The notes beneath the pieces were generated by a model that ran no database searches, was not told the origin of the DNA, and saw nothing but the letters and a program-made list of their open reading frames with translations. A stretch of DNA of 6,494 nt, from contig CASTMW010000083.1 in the NCBI GenBank assembly GCA_949450265.1, positions 1 to 6,494 on the forward strand, read 5' to 3'. A program made the position numbers and the translations under genes. Below, one piece after another: positions 5,536-6,494 of the stretch (within the stretch, counting starts at the first letter, position 1; each line of letters opens with the position of its first letter). This DNA comes from an uncultured Eggerthellaceae bacterium. GTDB lineage: Bacteria; Actinomycetota; Coriobacteriia; Coriobacteriales; Eggerthellaceae.

Positions 5536-6294
5536 ATGGAAACAGCGATCGACCCCAAAGCATTCCACGCCCTGACCTATGGGCTCTTCGTGATCGCATC
5601 CAAGCTGCCTGACGGACGGAAGGTAGGCTGCATCGCGAACACCTTCCAACAGGTTGCCAGCGAACCGCCGCAGGCTTCGGTGGCCCTCAACAAAGAGAAT
5701 GTCACCACGAAGGCCATCCTGGGTACAGGGCGCTTCACCGCCAGCGCGCTCTCAGAACAGGCCACCATGGAGCTGATCGGTATCTTCGGATTCCACAACA
5801 GCCTTGAGCGAGAGAAGTTCGCCTCGCTTGATCACGACCCGGACGCCGCCATGCTGCCTTGCCTGAAGCAGCAGTGCGTGGCCACGTTCAGCATACGCGT
5901 GGATCAGATTGTGGATGTGGGCACGCATCTTCTTCTAGTAGGCCCGGTGGAAGAGGCGCGTGTTCTTAGCGATCAGCCTCCGCTGACCTATGCGTACTAC
6001 CATACCGTGCTGCGCGGCAAAACCCCGCCGAAAGCCGTCAGCTATCAGCCCGATGATGATGCAGCATCGAATACACCCGGCGCATCTGTCGCCTCATGCT
6101 TGTCCGAGGCATCGGATGCCACGGCGCCTTCTCTTGAGGCGCAGAAGGTCGAACAGCTCGAAGCCACCGAGCCGAGATACGCCTGGCGCTGCAAGGTGTG
6201 CGGTCACATCGAGTACGTCGAAGAGCTACCCGACGATTTCATCTGCCCCATCTGCGGCGTGGGCAAAGAGCTCTTCGAGCGCATCGAGGTGTAA
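5536..6294 (+). CDS. hrb: Flavin reductase-rubredoxin fusion (high-molecular-weight rubredoxin, Hrb-like)
   Basis: The product has 252 residues. Residues about 5-170 are a flavin reductase-like FMN-binding split barrel: DPKAFHALTYGLFVIASK (6-23), IANTFQQVASEPPQASVALNK (33-53), FTASALSE (67-74) and LIGIFGFHN (80-88) follow the Hrb pattern. A low-complexity linker (about 171-213) leads to a short rubredoxin domain (215-252) with C219-x2-C222-G and C237-PI-C240-G, enough to bind one iron. In Moorella, Hrb accepts NADH electrons on FMN and passes them through the iron centre to the flavodiiron protein FprA, which reduces NO or O2; the same cytoplasmic role is inferred here. The two CxxC pairs are only 15 residues apart (C222 to C237), about half the spacing of a classical rubredoxin, as in other rubredoxin-like tails. 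No flavodiiron gene is visible beside it. The start is the second of two ATGs after a strong ribosome site. The gene is divergent from the pilus operon. Confidence 0.9.
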   Translation: METAIDPKAFHALTYGLFVIASKLPDGRKVGCIANTFQQVASEPPQASVALNKENVTTKAILGTGRFTASALSEQATMELIGIFGFHNSLEREKFASLDHDPDAAMLPCLKQQCVATFSIRVDQIVDVGTHLLLVGPVEEARVLSDQPPLTYAYYHTVLRGKTPPKAVSYQPDDDAASNTPGASVASCLSEASDATAPSLEAQKVEQLEATEPRYAWRCKVCGHIEYVEELPDDFICPICGVGKELFERIEV

Positions 6295-6328
6295 GATATC
6301 GAAAGCCCCAGAGAAGTTCGGTCATCGC

Positions 6329-6344
6329 GCGCATCCGCATGCGC
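6329..6344 (+). terminator. Weak hairpin downstream of the rubredoxin-fusion gene
   Basis: GCGCAT-CCGC-ATGCGC forms a perfect 6-bp stem with a 4-base loop, 34 bases after the stop codon. It is followed by TGTCTGTGT, not a true T-run, so termination is possible but not convincing. The remaining bases to the right edge contain no gene I can support, only a CACATCGC direct repeat (6392-6399 and 6401-6408) and a weak TCCGC/GCGGA inverted pair (6452-6476). Confidence 0.25.
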
Positions 6345-6494
6345 TGTCTGTGTAAGCCTGCGTAAAGGATCTTGAAGGGTTCGGCAGCGTGCACATCGCA
6401 CACATCGCGCATCCACGATCGCCCCATGCACGAATAGGCGAAAGATGACGATCCGCCCAGCGTCGGGCTAAGCGGACACCGGAACGAGGCATTC

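Noticed and set aside
5269..5649. A 126-codon leftward open frame across the intergenic region
   Set aside because: It runs through the phased repeat array and into the antisense of the rubredoxin gene, with no ribosome site or known domain.
6452..6476. TCCGC...GCGGA inverted pair near the right edge
   Set aside because: Arms are only five bases with a 15-base interior, inner pairing is poor and no T-run follows, so it is not convincing as a terminator or operator.

Overview
This window looks like a chromosomal fragment of a GC-rich, probably anaerobic Actinomycetota, most plausibly a gut Coriobacteriia/Eggerthellales-type organism. The clues are high GC, tight gene overlaps, a Tad pilus operon in the order cpaB-tadZ-tadA-tadB-tadC with no secretin gene visible among them, and a flavin reductase-rubredoxin fusion of the anaerobe 'Hrb' type. 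The taxonomic call is inference; no marker gene is present.

Layout. From about 5180 down to the left edge, five genes run leftward without a gap: an RcpC/CpaB-like SAF protein (4326-5180), TadZ/CpaE (2857-4329), TadA/CpaF ATPase (1526-2860), TadB (594-1562) and the first 198 codons of TadC (1-594, continuing off the left edge). Each junction overlaps (4, 4, 37 and 1 bases), so this is a single translationally coupled operon for the inner-membrane motor of a Tad (type IVc) pilus. TadA powers the TadB/TadC platform, TadZ would place the machine in the cell, and CpaB is an extracytoplasmic accessory. Pilins, the prepilin peptidase and TadE-like genes are not in the window; they may lie beyond the left edge or elsewhere.

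A 355-base intergenic region (5181-5535) separates this operon from one rightward gene (5536-6294). That gene encodes an FMN-binding flavin reductase domain joined by a long linker to a compact C-terminal rubredoxin domain. In Moorella, proteins of this kind pass electrons from NADH to a flavodiiron protein that reduces NO or O2. About 200 bases of sequence without a recognised gene follow.

The most interesting non-coding signal is in the divergent intergenic region: copies of CTGACGC and close variants kept in a strict 11-bp register from 5340 to 5423, directly upstream of the rubredoxin gene. This resembles a binding array for an OmpR/PhoB-family response regulator. Within the operon the oddities are a TadZ that lacks both the signature lysine of the deviant Walker A motif and the Walker B aspartate, a 12-bp in-frame tandem repeat in the TadZ linker, and a long Ser/Ala-only tail on CpaB. 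I see no mobile element, CRISPR array, tRNA or rRNA. Apart from these points this is a recognisable pilus operon, not an obviously new system.
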